From: Azospirillum sp. TSH64
GTDB taxonomy: Bacteria; Pseudomonadota; Alphaproteobacteria; Azospirillales; Azospirillaceae
Reading direction: 5' to 3'
DNA: 64,000 bases
NCBI RefSeq assembly: GCF_003116035.1
Contig: NZ_LGQW01000015.1
Span: 5,180,353 to 5,244,352, forward strand
This document shows positions 33,246-42,377 of the stretch, piece by piece. Position 1 is the first letter of the stretch; each line of letters starts with the position of its first letter. Under the pieces are notes generated by a model that did not search any database, had not been told where the DNA came from, and saw only the letters and a program-made list of their open reading frames with translations. The position numbers were made by a program, and so were the translations under genes.

Positions 33246-35795
33246 ATGAGTGGGCCGGTTCCTATGGGGTCTGTCGACCTCACCGATTGCGACCGGGAGC
33301 CCATCCACCAGCTGGGCCTGATCCAACCGACCGGTTTCCTGATCGCCGTCACGGCCGATTGGATTGTCGTCCATGTCTCGGACAACATCGGACGCTGGCT
33401 GGGTGTCGAACCCGACGATCTGCTGGGGCATCCGCTGGCGGCCTTCATTTCAGGCGAGGCGTTGCACACCATCCGCGGCCGGTTGCAGGTCGCCCACATC
33501 AACGGCAGCGTCGAGCGCGCCTTCAGCGTCCATCTGTCGGACATCGCCCCGGTTTGCGACGTGGCGGTCCATCTGTCCGGCTCCACCATCGTCATCGAGG
33601 CGGAGCCGAGCGAGGGCGAGGGGCCGCAGGATTCGGGATCGCTGCTGCGCTCGATGATCGCACGGGTCCAGAACACCCGCGGCTTCGACGGTTTCTGCCG
33701 CGAGGCGGCGCGCCAGATGCGGGCGCTGACCGGATTCGACCGGGTGATGGTCTACCGCTTCGCCGACGACGGAGCGGGGGAGGTAATCGCGGAATCGGCG
33801 GTGCATGGCATCGGCAGCTTCCTCGGCCAGCGATACCCTGCTTCCGACATTCCGCAGCAGGCCCGGCGCCTGTATGAGCGCAGCTGGCTGCGCTGCATTT
33901 CCGACGTGAACGCGCCGCCGGTGCCAATCGTGCCGACGGTCGATCCGATGGGCCAGCCGCTGGACCTGTCGCTCAGCCTGCTGCGCAGCGTCTCGCTGAT
34001 CCATGTCGAATATCTGCGCAACATGGGGGTGAACGCCTCGCTGTCGGTGTCGATCCTGCGGCACGGCAAGCTGTGGGGACTGTTCGCCTGTCACCACCGC
34101 CATGCCCGCTCGCTCTCCTTCGAGCGCCGGACCACCGCCGAACTGTTCGGCCAGATGGTCTCGCTGCTGCTGGAGGGGCGGGAGCGCGAGCAGGAAAGCC
34201 AGCAGGAGGCGCAGGCCCGCCGCGCCCATGTCCGCATCATGTCGATGCTGGCCGACAGCGAATCGCCGCTGGACAGCCTTGTCAGCTTCGCGGCGGAGTT
34301 GCGGGCGCTGATCGATTGCGACGGCTTCGCCTGCTGCATCGACGGCCAGCTGCATATGGAAGGGGAGACGCCGACGCGGGAGGAGACGCTGGGCGTCATG
34401 CGCTTCCTGCACCGGACGCCACCCAGCAAGGTCTATCTGACCGACCATTTGGGGATGGTGCATCCGCCGGCCCGCGACTTCACCGAACGGGCCTGCGGAT
34501 TGCTGGCGATTCCGGTGTCGCGGATGCCGCGCGATTATCTGGTTTTCTTCCGCAAGGAGCTGGTCCGCACCGTCACCTGGGGCGGCGACCCGACCAAGCC
34601 GGCGCAATACGGTCCCAACGGGCCGCGCCTGACCCCGCGTAAGAGCTTCGAGGCCTGGAAGGAGACGGTTCATGGCCGCTCCAAGCCCTGGACCGAGCTT
34701 GACGAGCGCAACGCCGAATCGCTGCGGGTGACCCTGCTGGAGGTGGTGCTGCGGCTGGCCGACGTCGCCGGCCGCACCCGCAAGGAGGCGACCGAGCGGC
34801 AGGAGCTGCTGATCGCCGAATTGAACCACCGCGTCCGCAACATCCTCAGCCTCGTCCGCGCCCTGGTGCGGCAGAGCGAGTCGGGGGCGGAAACGGTGCA
34901 GCAGTTTGCCGCCATCGTCGCCGGCCGCATCGAGGCGCTGGCCCGCGCCCATGACCAGATCACCGCCGACAATTGGGGGCCGGCTTCGTTGCGAGCCCTG
35001 ATCGCGGCGGAGATCGGCGCCTATCTGTCGGCAAAGAGCGAGCGGGTGCGGCTGACCGGGCCGGAGGTGCTGCTGGCGCCGCAGGCCTTCTCCGTCTTCG
35101 CGCTGGTGGTGCATGAGCTGACCACCAATTCGGCGAAGTACGGCGCGCTCAGCGACAGCAGCGGCTGGGTCGAGGCCGACTGGTCGATCGACGAGGGTGG
35201 GCGGTTGCTGATCGACTGGCAGGAGAATGGCGGCCCGCCGGTGCGGGCGCCGTCGCGCACCGGTTTCGGCACCACGGTGATCGAGCGCTCGGTCCCGCAC
35301 GACCTGCAGGGCGAGGCGGAGGTGACCTATGCCCTGTCCGGCCTGCGCGCCCGCTTCATGATCCCGGCGCGGTTCGTCACCATCGCCGACAGCCTTCCCA
35401 CCGGCAACCGGCGCAGCCTGCCGGTTCCGGCTGCCGATTTCTCCATCGGCGGCCCGGTGATGCTGCTGGAGGACAACATGATCATCGCCATGGCGACGGA
35501 GGATGTGCTGCTGAGCTTCAACGCCAGCCGCGTCAACACCGCCGCCAGCGTCCGCCATGCCCTGCGCCTGATCGACGATGACCCGCCGGTGGTCGGCGTG
35601 CTGGACATCAATCTGGGCAACGAGACGTCGGTCGCGGTCGCCGAACGGCTGCGGGAACTGGGCATCCCCTTCGTGTTCGCGACGGGGTATGGCGAGAGCG
35701 CCGCCGTGCCGGAGCGGTTCGCCGATGTGCCGGTGCTGAAGAAGCCCTACGGGTCGGATCAGGTGGTCCAGGTGCTGGCGTCGGTGATGGGGTAG
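33246..35795 (+). CDS. Bacteriophytochrome HWE-type histidine kinase with C-terminal receiver
   Basis: An 849-residue red/far-red light sensor. PAS2 (about 10-120) has the biliverdin cysteine Cys15 in DLTDCDREPIH; GAF (about 135-305) has PASDIP (198-203) and the chromophore-pocket ACHHRH; PHY (about 320-500) has the tongue motifs TWGGDPTKP and PRKSFEAWKETV. The kinase is HWE-type: His528 in ELNHRVRN, Asn628 in HELTTNSAKYG and W658-x-E660. A receiver (about 735-849) has Asp787 and Lys832/833. The usual PHG near residue 29 is PTG here. No heme oxygenase gene is adjacent. ATG 33246 is used; an internal ATG at 33264 is possible. Confidence 0.93.
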   Translation: MSGPVPMGSVDLTDCDREPIHQLGLIQPTGFLIAVTADWIVVHVSDNIGRWLGVEPDDLLGHPLAAFISGEALHTIRGRLQVAHINGSVERAFSVHLSDIAPVCDVAVHLSGSTIVIEAEPSEGEGPQDSGSLLRSMIARVQNTRGFDGFCREAARQMRALTGFDRVMVYRFADDGAGEVIAESAVHGIGSFLGQRYPASDIPQQARRLYERSWLRCISDVNAPPVPIVPTVDPMGQPLDLSLSLLRSVSLIHVEYLRNMGVNASLSVSILRHGKLWGLFACHHRHARSLSFERRTTAELFGQMVSLLLEGREREQESQQEAQARRAHVRIMSMLADSESPLDSLVSFAAELRALIDCDGFACCIDGQLHMEGETPTREETLGVMRFLHRTPPSKVYLTDHLGMVHPPARDFTERACGLLAIPVSRMPRDYLVFFRKELVRTVTWGGDPTKPAQYGPNGPRLTPRKSFEAWKETVHGRSKPWTELDERNAESLRVTLLEVVLRLADVAGRTRKEATERQELLIAELNHRVRNILSLVRALVRQSESGAETVQQFAAIVAGRIEALARAHDQITADNWGPASLRALIAAEIGAYLSAKSERVRLTGPEVLLAPQAFSVFALVVHELTTNSAKYGALSDSSGWVEADWSIDEGGRLLIDWQENGGPPVRAPSRTGFGTTVIERSVPHDLQGEAEVTYALSGLRARFMIPARFVTIADSLPTGNRRSLPVPAADFSIGGPVMLLEDNMIIAMATEDVLLSFNASRVNTAASVRHALRLIDDDPPVVGVLDINLGNETSVAVAERLRELGIPFVFATGYGESAAVPERFADVPVLKKPYGSDQVVQVLASVMG

Positions 35796-35841
35796 GGCGC
35801 CCGGTCAGCGAACCATCGTCGCCTGTTCTCCCGATCCCCGC

Positions 35842-36606
35842 CTATCCCTTGGCAGCCGCATAGCGCGCGAACAAAGCCACGCTGACCGCAACGGTGGCGT
35901 TCAGCGACTCCACCGCCCCGGTCGTCGGCACCGACAGCCGCGTCGCCGGGCAGTCGGCAGGCACGCCCTGGCCTTCCTCGCCCAGGATCAGCCGCATGTC
36001 CGCCGGCCAGTCGAAGCGGGTCAGGTCCTCTCCCCCGCCGTCCAGGGCGTAGAGCGGCCCGGCCGCCTCGTTCACCGCCGTCCAGCGCGGTCCGCGCAGC
36101 ATGGTCAGCGTGAACTGCGCGTTCGACGCCGCCCGCAGGCATTTGGGGTGGAAGGGATGCGCCGCCCCTTCCAGCAGGACGATCCGCGAGACGCCGAAGG
36201 CCGCGGCGCTGCGCAGCAGGGCGCCGAGGTTGCTGGGATCGCCCAGCGCACAGAGCAGTTCCAGCCCCTGCGGCTGCTGCGACAAATCGATGGCCGGCAT
36301 CTTCGGCACGGCGCCGACCAGCAGCGGGAAGCCGGTGCCCGACACATCCAGCATGCGGAACAGGGCAGGCGCCAGCTGCACCGGCTCCACTCCCGCCGGC
36401 AGCCGCCAGGAGGCGATCTGCGCCGGGTCGGTGAACAGCACGCGCTCGAACCGCGCGGGATGCTGGCGCAATGCCTCGGGAACGGTCTTCAGGCCGGCCA
36501 GCAGGAACTTGCCGTTCTTCTTCAGCCCACGGCTTTCCAGCGCCGATTCCCACAGCTTGAACTGAGGATTCTGCGGGCTTTCGATCAGCAGGGGCAGACG
36601 GGTCAT
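35842..36606 (-). CDS. TrmH/SpoU-family RNA 2'-O-methyltransferase
   Basis: A 254-residue knotted (SPOUT) methyltransferase. An N-terminal RNA-binding domain (SPQNPQFKLWESALESRGLKKNGKFLLAGLKTVPEAL) is followed by the SPOUT core: LCALGDPSNLGALLRSAAAFG (motif 1), LILGEEGQGVP (motif 2) and VPTTGAVESLNATVAVSVALF (motif 3 and the knot). Target could be rRNA or tRNA; sequence does not decide. It is the third gene of an mltA-GNAT-trmH run and converges on the phytochrome gene, 46 bases apart. Confidence 0.92.
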   Translation of the reverse strand: MTRLPLLIESPQNPQFKLWESALESRGLKKNGKFLLAGLKTVPEALRQHPARFERVLFTDPAQIASWRLPAGVEPVQLAPALFRMLDVSGTGFPLLVGAVPKMPAIDLSQQPQGLELLCALGDPSNLGALLRSAAAFGVSRIVLLEGAAHPFHPKCLRAASNAQFTLTMLRGPRWTAVNEAAGPLYALDGGGEDLTRFDWPADMRLILGEEGQGVPADCPATRLSVPTTGAVESLNATVAVSVALFARYAAAKG

Positions 36607-36663
36607 GGCAGCAGGCTTTCCGGCAGGGAGATGTCCCTGCCTAGCACAGCAGCGCCGCGGAAG

Positions 36664-37206
36664 TCAGGTGTTGAGGCGGCGGCCGAGGAACAGCAGGGGG
36701 CCGCGCTGGCAGGCGTCGGTGAAGCCGGCGCGCTGGTAGAACTCGACATTGCGGGCGAAGACGGCGGTGACCAGATGGACGCCGGGCAGGCCGTCGTCCC
36801 GGCAATCCTCGGCAAACCGGTCGACCAGCCGCCGCCCCAGCCCATGTTCCCGCCATCCCGGCCGGACATTGACGTGAAGATGGGCGGGGTAGGCGGCGAA
36901 ATGATCGGCGAAGACCTCGTATTTCGGGATGCGCCGGGCCAGTTCGACCGAGCCGGCGCTGTCCTTGCAGCCGGTGAGGTAGCCGACGACCTGTCCGTCG
37001 GCCGCCACCGCCATCCAGATGTCCTGCGGTGCCTCATCCACGAACCAGCCGGTCCAGGTGGCGAGGAAGGCGGCGCGCTCGGCAGCGGACGCGAACTCCG
37101 TCCGGGTGGTGGAGGCGAAGAAGATTTCCTCCAATGCCGCCAGGGCCGCCCCACGGTCGGGCAGGGCGGTCAGCCGTTCCAGCCGGATGCGGTCCTCTGC
37201 GGTCAT
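36664..37206 (-). CDS. GNAT-family N-acetyltransferase
   Basis: A 180-residue GCN5-related acyltransferase. The acetyl-CoA binding motif A is HLHVNVRPGWREHGLGRRLVDRF and motif B ends in VEFYQRAGF. Substrate unknown. Its ATG overlaps the stop of mltA by four bases (ATGA), so it is translated with the murein transglycosylase; an envelope-linked substrate is possible but not shown. Homologues with this layout often sit beside cell-wall genes. Confidence 0.88.
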   Translation of the reverse strand: MTAEDRIRLERLTALPDRGAALAALEEIFFASTTRTEFASAAERAAFLATWTGWFVDEAPQDIWMAVAADGQVVGYLTGCKDSAGSVELARRIPKYEVFADHFAAYPAHLHVNVRPGWREHGLGRRLVDRFAEDCRDDGLPGVHLVTAVFARNVEFYQRAGFTDACQRGPLLFLGRRLNT

Positions 37207-38381
37207 TTCCGTTGGGCGGTCTCGACCGACAGGTTGCGCGGCGCCAGCATGGTGTAGTGACCGCGCGCCTTCATCACGCCGGCCCCTTCCTCCGCCTGCG
37301 GGCCGTGGCCCCAGAACAGGTCGCCGCGCACGGGCCCCTTGATGGCGCCGCCGGTGTCCTGCGCCATCACCAGCCGGTTGATGGCGCCGCCGGGAACCGG
37401 GGCGTCGCGCACCTCCAGCCACAGCGGCACGCCGAGCGGGATATGCTCGGCATCCACCGCAAGGCTGCGGCCGGGGGTCAGCTCCATGTTGCGGGCACCG
37501 CGGGCGCCGACCTCGGGCTTCACCTTGAAGAAGACGTAGGAAGGGTTGAGGTTCATCACCCGCTGGGCCTCGGCCGGATGGTCCTTCAGCCAGCGCCGGA
37601 TCGTCTGCAAGGACATCTGTTCCGGCGTGGCGTCGCCGATGTCGATGATATGGCGGCCGATCGGGTAATAGCTGTGACCGTTCTGGCCGGCGTAATGGAT
37701 GCCGACCACAGAGCCGTCGGCCATGATCGCCCGGCCGGAACCCTGGATTTCCAGGAAGAAGGCGTCGACCGGGTCGTCCACCCACATCAGTTCCAGGCCC
37801 TTGCCCTTCAAGGCGCCGTTGTCGATGCGGGCGCGGCTGGGCATGCCGTTCTTGCCGCGGGCCGGCATGCGGTAGAGCGGGACGTTGTAGCGCTCGGTCC
37901 GGGTCCAACTGCCGCGCAGCTCGATCTCGTAATAGCCGGTGAAGAGGCCGTTCTCGCCGTTGCTGACGTCGCGGGGGGTGAAGAAGGTCTCGAAGAAGCG
38001 GCGCGCCGCCTCGCTGTCGCCGGGGGGCAGGTCGCGGGCGGCGGCACAGATGGCGCGCCAGTCGTCGGTGGTGCCGGCGGCGCGCAACTGCCCCAGCGAC
38101 TTGCCCGGCGGCTGGTTCTTCACCCAGCCGCAGGTCCGCTGCACCGCGGGGACCGCCTGGGCGTGGTCGTCGTCGATCCAGCCGGCGAGGTGGCGGAAAT
38201 CGGGCGAGACCTGATTCCAGGTCGGGCGCTGGGCGGTCCGCCGCTGCCCGTCCACCGTCGGGGCGGTGCCGGCGCAGGCCGCCAGTGTCGCCAGCAGCCC
38301 TCCGATCAGCGCCATCCGCAGGCCGCGGCCGGCGGCTTTCCTCACGTCACGCGCACACGTCACCCCAGCCGCAGCCGCCAT
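37203..38381 (-). CDS. mltA: Membrane-bound lytic murein transglycosylase A
   Basis: A 392-residue outer-membrane lipoprotein that cleaves peptidoglycan glycan strands to 1,6-anhydro-muramyl ends. The signal peptide RDVRKAAGRGLRMALIGGL ends in the lipobox LAAC. The MltA domain shows GLFTGYYEIELRGS, FFLEIQGSGRA and the 3D catalytic motif MAQDTGGAIKGPVRGD, in which the Asp of QDTGG is the catalytic acid of the family, followed by DLFWGHGP. ATG at 38381 is chosen with GGAG six bases upstream; the ATG at 38315 would lose the basic n-region of the signal. Confidence 0.93.
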   Translation of the reverse strand: MAAAAGVTCARDVRKAAGRGLRMALIGGLLATLAACAGTAPTVDGQRRTAQRPTWNQVSPDFRHLAGWIDDDHAQAVPAVQRTCGWVKNQPPGKSLGQLRAAGTTDDWRAICAAARDLPPGDSEAARRFFETFFTPRDVSNGENGLFTGYYEIELRGSWTRTERYNVPLYRMPARGKNGMPSRARIDNGALKGKGLELMWVDDPVDAFFLEIQGSGRAIMADGSVVGIHYAGQNGHSYYPIGRHIIDIGDATPEQMSLQTIRRWLKDHPAEAQRVMNLNPSYVFFKVKPEVGARGARNMELTPGRSLAVDAEHIPLGVPLWLEVRDAPVPGGAINRLVMAQDTGGAIKGPVRGDLFWGHGPQAEEGAGVMKARGHYTMLAPRNLSVETAQRK

Positions 38382-38757
38382 CGCGCACTCCGCCACCAGC
38401 ATCCGATCTGTCCGTCGAAGACCTCCGACCGGTCTCCCGCCCTGGCGGTCCGGTCACGACAAGGTCACATCACCCGATTGTTTGTGCCGGTGGTTACCCC
38501 GAGTCGTCAATCCCCAACCTGCACTTTCGGATAGGTCGCGTCCGCTTGTCACGGGCGTGGGCGCGACAGAGCCGCTCGGGGGCCAAGCGGAGCTGCCGCG
38601 CGGCGGCAGGACGTGACAGAACGCGGCAAACGCGGTATCGACAGCCCATACGTGAAGGACCGTCCGCGATTTGCATCCCGTCCCCCACCCGCAAGGGGGA
38701 ACATGCGGGCGGCCGGTCCTGTTCGCCGCCATGTGACACCCCAAGGGACCAGACGCC
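38382..38757. other. Intergenic region between divergent mltA and rsmB
   Basis: About 376 bases without a credible coding frame on either strand. It should hold two divergent promoters. I see no clear operator, RNA gene or repeat. Confidence 0.45.
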
Positions 38758-40158
38758 ATGACACCCGCCGCCCGCCTCCAGGCGGTCATCGATCTGCTGA
38801 CCGAGATCGACGAGACCCCTCGCCCCGCCGACGCGGTGATGAGCGCCTATTTCCGCAACCGCCGCTACATCGGCTCGAAGGACCGTACCGCCATCGCCCA
38901 GATGGCCTACGCGATCCTGCGCCGCCATGCCCGGCTCGGCTGGTGGATCGAGCGCGGCGGCTACGAGCGCCCCACTCCGCGCGCCCGCGTCCTGGCCTAT
39001 CTGCTGCTGGAGGAGAACCGCAACGCCGGCGTCGTGCTGGAGATGTTCAGCGGCGGCAAGTTCGCCCCGGCCCGCCTGACCGACGACGAGCTGGCGATGG
39101 TCGGCAAGCTGGAAAGCCACACGATGGACCATCCCGACATGCCGGAGACGGTGCGGGTGGAATGTCCGGACTGGGCCGAAGCGGCCATGCGCGCTTCGCT
39201 GGGCGACCGGTTCGGGGTCGAGATGGAGAAGCTGCTGGAGGCGGCTCCGCTCGACCTGCGCATCAACCCGTTGAAGGCGAACCAGCAGAGTGCCATCAAG
39301 GCGCTGGCCAAGGCGCAGATCACGGCGGAGACCACGCAATGGTCGCCGCTGGGCCTGCGGGTGAAGGGCCGTCCGCCGCTCGGCAGCGTCGACGCCTTCA
39401 AGGACGGTCTGGTCGAGATCCAGGACGAGGGCTCGCAGCTGGTGGCACTGGCGGTGGCGCCCAAGCCCGGCCATCAGGTGGTGGATTTCTGCGCCGGGGC
39501 CGGCGGCAAGACGCTGGCCGTTGCCGCGCTGATGAAGAACAAGGGCCGCGTCGTCGCCTGCGACGTGCTGGACAAGCGCCTGAAGCGCGCCGCCGAGCGG
39601 TTCCGCCGCGCCGGCCTGCACAACATCGAGGCGCATCCGCTGACCAGCGAGCGCGATCCCTGGGTGAAGCGCCACAAGCGCAAGTTCGACCGCGTGCTGG
39701 TCGATGCGCCGTGCTCCGGCACCGGCACCTGGCGCCGCAACCCCGACGCCCGCTGGCGCCAGCTGGGTCCGGGGCTGGAGCAGCTGCTGCCGCTTCAGGC
39801 CAACATCCTCGACAGTGCGGCACGTCTGGTGAAGCCAGGCGGGCGGCTGATCTACGCCACCTGCTCCATGCTGCATGACGAGAACGAGGCGCAGGTCGAA
39901 GCCTTCCTGCAGACCCACCACGACTTCATCGTCAAGCCGGTCGCCGAGGTCTGGGCGGAGGAGGAGGCCGGCGCGCCGCCGCCGGTCGACGGTCCGTACC
40001 TGCGGCTGACACCGGCCAAGCACGACACCGACGGCTTCTTCGCCGCCGTGCTGGAACGTCGCGCCGAGGAGACGGTGTCGGAGGAGAGCGTTTCGGACGT
40101 CGGCATCGAGCAGGGCGAGGTCGATCCGGTCGAGCTGGGCAAGGCGATCGATGCGTGA
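38758..40158 (+). CDS. rsmB: 16S rRNA m5C methyltransferase, RsmB/NOP2 family
   Basis: A 466-residue SAM-dependent enzyme that methylates a cytosine of rRNA. An N-terminal NusB-like helical domain (about 1-140) is followed by the methyltransferase core: IQDEGSQLVALAV, VVDFCAGAGGKTLAVAAL (motif I), VACDVLDKRLKRA, the catalytic Cys pair in VDAPCSGTGTWRRNPD and YATCSMLHDENEAQV. The C-terminal ~35 residues are acidic and variable. The exact base is not deducible, though RsmB (C967) is most likely. pepA and holC follow on the same strand. Confidence 0.9.
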   Translation: MTPAARLQAVIDLLTEIDETPRPADAVMSAYFRNRRYIGSKDRTAIAQMAYAILRRHARLGWWIERGGYERPTPRARVLAYLLLEENRNAGVVLEMFSGGKFAPARLTDDELAMVGKLESHTMDHPDMPETVRVECPDWAEAAMRASLGDRFGVEMEKLLEAAPLDLRINPLKANQQSAIKALAKAQITAETTQWSPLGLRVKGRPPLGSVDAFKDGLVEIQDEGSQLVALAVAPKPGHQVVDFCAGAGGKTLAVAALMKNKGRVVACDVLDKRLKRAAERFRRAGLHNIEAHPLTSERDPWVKRHKRKFDRVLVDAPCSGTGTWRRNPDARWRQLGPGLEQLLPLQANILDSAARLVKPGGRLIYATCSMLHDENEAQVEAFLQTHHDFIVKPVAEVWAEEEAGAPPPVDGPYLRLTPAKHDTDGFFAAVLERRAEETVSEESVSDVGIEQGEVDPVELGKAIDA

Positions 40159-40164
40159 GCGAGG

Positions 40165-40188
40165 GGGAGGGGGCGTCTCCCCCCTCCC
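40165..40188 (+). terminator. GC hairpin after rsmB
   Basis: A 9-bp stem (GGGAGGGGG with CCCCCTCCC) and a six-base loop, six bases after the rsmB stop. Lacks a clear T-run, so it is only a probable terminator. Confidence 0.4.
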
Positions 40189-40192
40189 ACCC

Positions 40193-40223
40193 TTGACAGC
40201 CGGGGTGGCGCGCTCCTTATCGG
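40193..40223 (+). promoter_or_regulatory. Possible promoter of pepA
   Basis: TTGACA at 40193-40198 is a consensus -35 box; the best -10 candidate, TATCGG at 40218, is weak and 19 bases away. Placed 90 bases before the pepA start and directly after the rsmB hairpin. Confidence 0.3.
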
Positions 40224-40287
40224 TGGGGTAGGCTTTCCGCTGTTGAGACAATCCGGGCGCGTTCGCCCAACCCCTCAAGAGGACCAG

Positions 40288-41796
40288 ATGAAGTTCTCCT
40301 TCGCCAAGCTGTCCCTGCCGGCCTCCGGCGTGCTGGCCGTGACCGTCGCCGCCGACCGCAGCCTCGGCCCGATCGGGCGCGAGCTGGATCAGAAGACCGG
40401 CGGGGCGCTGGCCCGCGCCATGGCCGCCGCCCGCTTCAACGGCAAGAAGGACGAGACGCTGACGCTGCTCGCCCTGGCCGGGACCGAGCTCGACCGCATC
40501 CTGCTGGTCGGCATCGGCAAGGGCGCCGACCTGACCGATCTGGTTCTCCAGTCCGCCGGCGGCGCCATCGCCGTGCAGCTGGACAAGGCCGCCGACGAGG
40601 CCGCCCTGCTGGTCGAACTGCCGGAGGGGACCGCCCTGTCGCCGGCATCCGCCGCTGCCGAGATCGCCTTCGGCGCGCAGCTGCGCTCTTACAAGTTCGA
40701 CAAGTACCGCACCAACGACCGGAAGTCCGACAAGAAGGAGCCGAAGCCCAGCCTGCGCAAGCTGACGCTGCTGGTCGAGGATGACGGCGCGGCCAAGTCG
40801 GCCTTCAAGAAGCTGGACACGCTGGCCGACGCCATCCGCTTCACCCGCGATCTGGTGTCGGAGCCGGCCAACGTCATCTATCCGGAAAGCCTCGCCGAGA
40901 AGACGAAGGAGCTGGAGCAGTTCGGCGTCGAAGTCGAGATCCTCGACCAGAAGAAGCTGCGCAAGCTCGGCATGGGCGCCCTGCTGGGCGTTGCCCAGGG
41001 CAGCGCCTGCGAGCCGCGCGTGGTCGTCATGCGCTGGAACGGCAACCCGGAGGCCGACGACAAGCGTCCGGTCGCCTTCATCGGCAAGGGAGTGACTTTC
41101 GACAGCGGCGGCATCTCGATCAAGGGTGCGGCCGGCATGGAAGACATGAAGTGGGACATGGGCGGTTCCGCCACCGTGATCGGCACCATGTACGCGCTGG
41201 CCGCCCGCAAGGCGAAGGTCAACGCCGTCGGCATCGTCGGGCTGGTCGAGAACATGCCGTCCGGCACCGCGCAGCGTCCGGGCGACATCGTCACCTCGGC
41301 ATCGGGCCAGACCATCGAGGTCATCAACACCGACGCCGAAGGCCGACTGGTGCTGGCCGACTGCCTGTGGTACGCGCAGGACGTCTACAAGCCCAAGCTG
41401 ATGGTCGACCTCGCCACCCTGACCGGCGCCATCATCGTGGCGCTCGGCCACGAGCATGCCGGCCTGTTCTGCAACAACGACGATCTCGCCATGAACCTGA
41501 CGGCCGCCGGCCTGAAGGTGGGCCAGCCGGTGTGGCGCATGCCGATGAACGACGCCTATGACAAGGAGATCGAGTCGCCGGCCGCCGACATGAAGAACAC
41601 CGGTTCGGGCGGCGGCGCCGGCAGCATCGTCGGCGCGCAGTTCCTGAAGCGCTTCGTCAACGACACGCCGTGGGCGCACATCGACATCGCCGGCGTGGCC
41701 TGGGCGAAGAAGGACGGCGCCACCGTTCCGAAGGGCGCGTCGGCCTTCGGCGTGCGGCTGCTCGACCGCTTCGTGGCCGACTTCCACGAAGCCTGA
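40288..41796 (+). CDS. pepA: Leucyl aminopeptidase (M17)
   Basis: A 502-residue hexameric cytosolic metallopeptidase. The N-terminal macro-like domain is followed by the C-terminal catalytic domain with GKGVTFDSGGISIK (metal and catalytic Lys), KWDMGGSATVIGTM, ENMPSGTAQRPGD and NTDAEGRLVLAD, the M17 signature, then LATLTGAIIVALG. All metal ligands (Lys, Asp, Asp, Asp, Glu) are seen. E. coli PepA also binds DNA in plasmid resolution; whether this one does is unknown. AAGAGGA is four bases before ATG 40288. holC follows, an order common in proteobacteria. Confidence 0.96.
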   Translation: MKFSFAKLSLPASGVLAVTVAADRSLGPIGRELDQKTGGALARAMAAARFNGKKDETLTLLALAGTELDRILLVGIGKGADLTDLVLQSAGGAIAVQLDKAADEAALLVELPEGTALSPASAAAEIAFGAQLRSYKFDKYRTNDRKSDKKEPKPSLRKLTLLVEDDGAAKSAFKKLDTLADAIRFTRDLVSEPANVIYPESLAEKTKELEQFGVEVEILDQKKLRKLGMGALLGVAQGSACEPRVVVMRWNGNPEADDKRPVAFIGKGVTFDSGGISIKGAAGMEDMKWDMGGSATVIGTMYALAARKAKVNAVGIVGLVENMPSGTAQRPGDIVTSASGQTIEVINTDAEGRLVLADCLWYAQDVYKPKLMVDLATLTGAIIVALGHEHAGLFCNNDDLAMNLTAAGLKVGQPVWRMPMNDAYDKEIESPAADMKNTGSGGGAGSIVGAQFLKRFVNDTPWAHIDIAGVAWAKKDGATVPKGASAFGVRLLDRFVADFHEA

Positions 41797-41828
41797 TGGC
41801 AAAGGCTTGATGCGTGCGTGAAGGGGCC

Positions 41829-42278
41829 ATGACCGAAGTCCGCTTCTACCACCTGCAACGGCGCACGATGGAACAGGCGCTGCCCAAGATCCTCGAGAAG
41901 GTTCTTGAGCGGAACTGGCGTGCCGTCGTGCTGGCCGGCTCGGCCGAGCGGGTGGACATGCTGAACCAGCATCTGTGGACCTACGATCCCGGCTCCTTCC
42001 TGCCGCACGGGGCTGTGCGCGACGGCTTCGCCGAGCGCCAGCCGGTGTGGCTGACCGACACCGACGAGAATCCGAACAGCGCCACCGTGCTGGTCACGGT
42101 GGATGGCTGCGTCAGCGACCGGATGGATGGCTACGACCTCGTCTGCGACCTGTTCGACGGCAACGACGAGGAGGCGGTGCTGGCCGCCCGCCAGCGCTGG
42201 AAGGCCTGCAAGGCGGCTGGCCACAGCCTGACCTATTGGCAGCAGACCGACCGCGGCGGTTGGGAAAAGCGCGCCTGA
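41829..42278 (+). CDS. holC: DNA polymerase III subunit chi
   Basis: A 149-residue clamp-loader accessory protein that links the polymerase III holoenzyme to SSB. Family features: VRFYHLQRRTMEQALPKILEKVLERNWRAVVLAGS, VDMLNQHLWTYDPGSFLPHG and PVWLTDTDENPNSATVLV. It begins 32 bases after pepA on the same strand and is most likely co-transcribed. The partner subunit psi is typically not recognisable in alphaproteobacteria. Confidence 0.94.
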   Translation: MTEVRFYHLQRRTMEQALPKILEKVLERNWRAVVLAGSAERVDMLNQHLWTYDPGSFLPHGAVRDGFAERQPVWLTDTDENPNSATVLVTVDGCVSDRMDGYDLVCDLFDGNDEEAVLAARQRWKACKAAGHSLTYWQQTDRGGWEKRA

Positions 42279-42377
42279 GCCGCGGCCTTTGACGGTGTCC
42301 GTTCATTTCCATTGCATTCGATCCGTTCAGAAGCAAAATTGATTGCCTATGCGGACGGTTCAAAGGTGCATGCTCCG

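Noticed and set aside
38494..41802. A 1102-codon open frame on the minus strand across rsmB, pepA and holC
   Set aside because: It is the mirror of strongly conserved plus-strand genes; high GC makes long antisense frames common. Its translation is Gln/Arg/His-rich with no domain.
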